5,275 bases of DNA from Spirochaetaceae bacterium UBA6243 (lineage in GTDB: Bacteria > Spirochaetota > Spirochaetia > Treponematales > Rectinemataceae): contig DJVZ01000024.1 of assembly GCA_002441395.1 (NCBI GenBank), positions 1 to 5,275 of the forward strand. Direction: 5' to 3'. Positions 5,270-5,275 of the stretch are shown piece by piece. The position numbers and the translations under genes are program-made. The notes under the pieces were generated by a model. It saw only the letters and a list, made by a program, of their open reading frames with translations, did not search any database and had not been told where the DNA came from. The stretch's first letter is position 1. The number at the start of each line of letters is the position of its first letter.

Positions 5270-5275
5270 CAAACA

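Noticed and set aside
1..5275. tRNA, rRNA, CRISPR array, insertion sequence or transposon ends
   Set aside because: No cloverleaf-like segment, regularly spaced repeats, transposase-like protein or terminal inverted repeats were seen on reading both strands.

Overview
The window holds a complete four-gene carbohydrate-uptake cluster, all on the minus strand, and the 3' end of a convergent amino-acid biosynthesis gene on the plus strand. The gene style suggests a diderm bacterium: a periplasmic binding protein with a Sec signal peptide ending AYA|Q, a CUT1 transporter without its own ATPase, and a ROK regulator of the ENNANCCAW type. Together with roughly 50-55% GC this fits the Spirochaetota best, but that assignment is an inference from gene style and not from a marker gene.

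Layout from left to right. Bases 1-323 (+) encode the last ~106 residues of a TrpB2-type tryptophan synthase beta chain. It is followed at 340-374 by a strong hairpin that can serve both converging transcription units. Bases ~377-436 (-) hold a short 5' remnant that looks like the start of a pirin-family gene, complete with ribosome binding site but cut off after about 20 codons at the trpB terminator. Bases 482-1423 (-) encode a MalG-like permease and 1428-2549 (-) a MalF-like permease. An intercistronic stem-loop lies at 2586-2619. A secreted substrate-binding protein is encoded at 2653-3957 (-), and a ROK-family repressor at 4006-5133 (-). The rok leader (5134-5275) carries a sigma70-type promoter, a near-perfect 25-bp palindrome across the expected start of transcription, and hints of a divergent promoter for a gene beyond the window.

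How it works together: transcription runs right to left, rok > binding protein > malF-like > malG-like. The ROK protein probably binds the palindrome and controls its own gene and, by read-through, the transporter genes. Only 48 bp separate rok from the binding-protein gene, with no second copy of the palindrome there. The binding protein captures a sugar or oligosaccharide in the periplasm and delivers it to the two permeases. The ATPase must come from elsewhere in the genome. The stem-loop after the binding-protein gene probably keeps its mRNA more abundant than the permease part. The sugar itself cannot be read from this window because no catabolic gene is present.

Points worth a second look are the truncated pirin-like start, an unusual ~75-residue insertion in the third extracytoplasmic segment of the MalF-like permease, a ROK protein that has lost the zinc-binding cysteines and kinase residues, and two GTG starts each overlapping an out-of-frame ATG-NNN-TGA. 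Nothing in the window looks like a wholly new system; it is mainly a conventional sugar-uptake operon.
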